Origin: Atherix ibis
Lineage: Eukaryota > Arthropoda > Insecta > Diptera > Athericidae
Assembly (NCBI GenBank): GCA_958298945.1
Contig: OY282605.1
Coordinates: 110,976,267-111,040,266, forward strand
Direction of reading: 5' to 3'
Length of the DNA: 64,000 bases
Positions 60,024-64,000 of this stretch are shown here, one piece after another. Numbering within the stretch: position 1 is the stretch's first letter; every line of letters starts with the position of its first letter. The notes beneath the pieces were generated by a model, which did not search any database, was not told the origin of the DNA, and saw nothing but the letters and a program-made list of their open reading frames with translations. A program made the position numbers and the translations under genes.

Positions 60024-60029
60024 TATAAT

Positions 60030-63000
60030 TTCTAGATTCTAGGACTTATAAAGTAATAAAGGATATTTGCTTAATGCAAAATGTTTCATTTAATGCTATA
60101 ATTAAATTGTTCTATTGATTACAATTTTCCAAAAAGACCCAGTGAAATCAGAATTCGACACAATTTAAAGGAATGTGAAAATTACAGGAATGCGAGCAAA
60201 TAAAGATTTGGTATTTCACATTGTGAGATTGTTATTATTCTTTGTAAAAGAAAAAGAAATTATTGCCCTCAAGAGAGTACTAGCACATTAATTGAATCTC
60301 ATGAAATAAACAAAATTCCTTTCCTTTTAATTACAGACATCTTAGACTCTTAGTGGAAGAGCAGTTTAAATATAAAAGCTTCATTAAGAATGTATTTAGC
60401 GATTCTTTTATTGTTTTTGTATAATTAAATAATAAAAGATTGTTTATTTGAATACCTTACTAGTCCTTGGCTTTTGATTCACTTTCCTGTTTTCAAAGGA
60501 ATACTAAGAAATCAAAGGAATTAAGAAAATAGAATCGAGAAACCGAAATCTTTTATTAATTTCTATGAAATATATTCTTAAGCTTTATGTTATTAACAAT
60601 ATCATTCTTTGTTCTCGATAAATCTAAAAGATATTAATGTTGACAAATATATTATATTTTCGAAGAATCATTATTTATTTCTTATTTTTTTTCCTTTTTT
60701 AAAATAGGATATGAACATTTTTTAAAATATAGGATGTAGTAATTTTGTTTAAATTTACTGAAAGTATTCAGCCAATATTTTAAATTTTTGTATGTTTCAA
60801 AATAATAAAAAATTTTTTTTTTGCCTAGAATTATCTTGAATGATCGTTGTAAAAATATGTATAATAAAACTTCATCATTGATAACCTAAAACCCGCAAGA
60901 CTGTACGTGAAAATCAGCATTTGCGAATAGGAACTGCACGGTAAATTAAATACTTTATCTAAAATGACAATTTTTTTTAACCTAAATTGATTAATATATA
61001 AAGTACAGAATATTGTATTGTAGTTAATAAGTTTATATCAAACTATACTGGTTCAAATTAGGATATAATTAACGCAAAAATTTAAAGACAAATTTAATTC
61101 GAAATGTCAAAGAATAGGTCAGCTGACATCGATAATGCAGTGTTGTCTTATGGTTCGATTCGATTGCATTTTACTTACAGCGGCAACGATTTACGTTATT
61201 AACCAGAGGAAAAAACCTTTCCATGAGATAAGAAGGACGAAATCTTGTCAATTTTTTATGCGAACAAATTTATTTTGAAAACTGACAATTTACCAAAAGA
61301 TTTCAATATTTAATAACTCAATTCTTTAATAATCTATTTGAAATATTGTAGCAAATATTTTATTTAAAATTTAAAATATTCCAAAATTAATAAAATCTTA
61401 TAAAACCATTTCAAGTATTCACAAAATTTTGGTGAAGATAAACTTTCAAAAAAATTGGAACATTTTCCACATTAACTCATACTTTACACTCTATTTTGCG
61501 ATTTGGAATAAACTTTATAACGAAATTTTTCCATAATTGCATGAATATAATAAAATTATTAATAAAAATAAGCAATATATGTAAATAAGATGTTCGTATT
61601 CATATCTTTCCTTCTACAATATTTGACTAAAAAACACCATTTGGTCGTAAAAATTCTATTACAAATTAATTCCCAATGGGGTGCTTCTGATAAAATAAAA
61701 ATACTTTTCATATTTTATTCATGAAAAAAGTTAGCATCTTAAAAAAGTTTTTATTTTATATATTTACTTTTAATTTTTTTCTCCCTTATTATAATGCATT
61801 TCAAGGAATACAAGCACATAGGTATTTATTTTGGTATAAAATTTTTCTATTTCACAATAGCTAAAACTGAAGTTTCTGTTATTTATTATATTTGAATAGA
61901 AGAGAAAACCATCAAAATGAGGAAATAGGCTGGAACGTTTGTCGCCCATAAGTGCCAAATAATATTTGAACAATTACACTTTGCAACTTTTAATATCTTG
62001 GAAAAGAGGAATTCACAGTTGATTCTGATGACAACCTTTATTGCGAAAAGTATTCATAAACAGCAACGAAAGGACCCACCAATCTAACCGAACCTAACCA
62101 AATAACCGGCAAACTAAACTAAACAATCTGTGCTAACGATGTTCTTATTTTAAATGATTTTGTTTCCAAAAGTTTTCTTTTGAAAATTAATTATTCCCAG
62201 ACTATTAATAAAAATCACCCTATACAAATTTGCTTAAACTTTTCCTGTATCTTCCTTAAGTATATTTTTTTTCTTTCTATTTTATTTTCGATGATTTTTT
62301 TTTCTGTTTTCATTGTATTATAAGTGAATAAATATAAATATAGTCGTTATTTGAAAGGTAATAAATTATTTATTGGACATTAATTTTCAGATGACATCTG
62401 CTCACGGTCGGGTCTAATTGTTATCAGACAAAGTTAAATTATTTAAACATTAATTTTAAGCAGCGCACAATTTAAGTGTTTTTAAAGTAAAAAATAAAAT
62501 AAATATTTTTACACGCCGCATGAATCAACAAAAAGGAATATTTTCCAAAGCAACAATTTATTTATTTTTTATTTAAAAAACAAACAAAATTTTTGTTAAT
62601 TCTAGAGCTCTAAGATAAAAAAAAAGCTGCTTCCTAAATTGTTTATATATAATAAACGACCATATATATACATACGCATATGGGAATAATATACCTAAAA
62701 TGCTTTAATATGACAGTATCTCCAGAGCATAACGAATATACTCGTTTTATTAACTTGAAAATAAACTTTTTAAAGAGTTAAATTTGTTGAAAATCTGTTA
62801 TACCACTTACGATTTTTTAAGAGATCAGACCAGTTTTATATGAATTTCTATTTGCAGTAATGTTCATGTCAACAGAAATTATTAAAAGTGCACTTAAAGT
62901 CCGTAAAATACGGTGAACGGCTGTTCATATTTATTTACGATTACTTACATAAATATATGAACTCGAATTTGGATATATTTAAAATAAATATGTAAAGTTT

Positions 63001-64000
63001 ATTAAAAAATTTATTCGCTGTTAAAAATATTGTAGCTTTGATGGTTCAAAGACCTTTTGGCCTTAAAGACTTCATGGAATTTTTTTTCACAAGATGTCAT
63101 TACCGAAACTTTTTTTTCTCTTAAGGGGATGATGTGAGGTTAACTCTAGTATTGGTGAAGTTAATTTAATGTATCATCATATTTTTCTTCTATTGTAGTA
63201 TGGCCAGCGTCAACCTTTGGTCACTACTTGCCTATCATTAGTCATTTAAATTTGTGCACGAGCGCCTGTTTTATTTTGAAAAATATTATTTCTTGTGGAA
63301 TTTATTCTCGTATTATTCGGAAGCTTCAGTTTTTAAGGAAATGGGGAAATATTATTCAATAGTTTGAAGAAGTTGGGAAATATTATTTAAATATGTTTGT
63401 GATAATTCCTCATAAAGCAAGATCTTTCTGCTGGATTTACGCTGTTCAACTAGTGTGAGCATCGATCATGTTTTGGAAGATTATGCTATAAAATATGGCA
63501 TTTATGCTTTTAACATTAATAAAGTTCAACAGAGTCATTCGAGTTATAATATTGTAATGATTGTTTTAAGTAATTTAAAAGTCAACTTCATAGGAGTAAA
63601 TCTTGTTCGTTTTACGTGAATAAAAATACGATTAATAAACATTTTTCAGCACATAATAACAATATATTAGATCTATGAAGCATATAAAGTTTATAAACAA
63701 TATTAGGTCTATAACCGATATCACACTTAAATGTTAGGTCTTCTAATAATAGATCGGTAGGCATAATATTTAAATACATATTGAAAATAGATTCAAATTA
63801 ATCCATCCCCAATAATTTTGAACATCTCAATTTCGATAATTCTATCTTTTTTCTTACAAAGGTAGTGAGGTATACGTGTATGTCCTTAAAACGATTTATA
63901 CAATATTTGATCTAAAATAGCGAATAGTTTACAAGCTATTTTTGTAAATTATAGATTTTGTGCATTTTAAACACAATTTACAAAATGCGTCTTGACTTTT
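60030..64000. other. 4 kb of AT-rich DNA without recognised genes
   Basis: No coding remnant, RNA gene or strong repeat is recognised to the end of the window. Confidence 0.55.

Noticed and set aside
63136..63160. TTAACTCTAGTATTGG resembling a piggyBac end
   Set aside because: Only about 10 bases match the 27.0-kb end, with no partner end or transposase nearby.
1..64000. CRISPR array, phage or bacterial operon structure
   Set aside because: No regular spacer array or prokaryotic gene packing is present; the mobile elements are those of animals.

Overview
The window looks like gene-poor, very AT-rich intergenic or intronic DNA from an insect, most likely a fly. The evidence is the mixture of mobile elements: several mariner families (mellifera-like, mauritiana-like and irritans-like), a piggyBac element, Tc1-like and maT-like relics, and Jockey-type non-LTR reverse transcriptases. 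The exact species cannot be read from the sequence; a tephritid-like fly is a guess. I found no intact host protein gene, no rRNA and no convincing tRNA gene in 64 kb. Almost every stretch with coding character is a broken transposon.

Layout. 1.4-2.3 kb (minus): reverse transcriptase tail. 4.7 kb: tRNA-like SINE head. 8.1-9.0 kb: internally deleted mariner with both terminal repeats and TA flanks. 11.3-11.8 kb and 17.1-17.5 kb (both minus): mariner relics. 12.26 kb: solo mariner end. 14.9-15.6 kb: 5'-truncated mellifera-like mariner. 20.2 kb and 23.7-24.3 kb: Jockey relics. 24.65-27.04 kb: piggyBac bounded by TTAA and carrying a rearranged mariner inside its 3' coding end. 29.4-30.4 kb: degenerate ~150-bp tandem array. 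31.0-31.2 kb: Tc1/mariner-superfamily relic. 34.06-35.08 and 35.22-36.50 kb (both minus): two mariners of different families lying 140 bp apart. 37.9-38.6 kb: maT-like relic. 39.2-39.5 kb: probable Jockey-type fragment. 46.4-47.8 kb: GC-richer block with short repeats, possibly a promoter or first exon. 50.4 kb: miRNA-like hairpin. 51.1-51.6 kb: Tc1-like relic. 52.0-52.7 kb: two head-to-head reverse transcriptase fragments. 59.0-60.0 kb: mauritiana-like mariner. The last 4 kb holds nothing I recognise.

None of the transposases appears able to work: each has frameshifts, stop codons, deletions or a changed catalytic residue. In the three mariners where all three catalytic positions can be read and one has changed, the change is at the third Asp each time (N, G and A). 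A second theme is short-spaced, near-perfect inverted repeats in non-coding DNA (for example 33 of 33 bp at 40.7 kb), which look like local inverted duplications.

I saw no convincing new multi-gene system. The most useful items to check are the mariner with two 5' ends inside piggyBac, the 50.4-kb hairpin, the tandem array with its inverted unit, and the GC-richer block at 46.4-47.8 kb.
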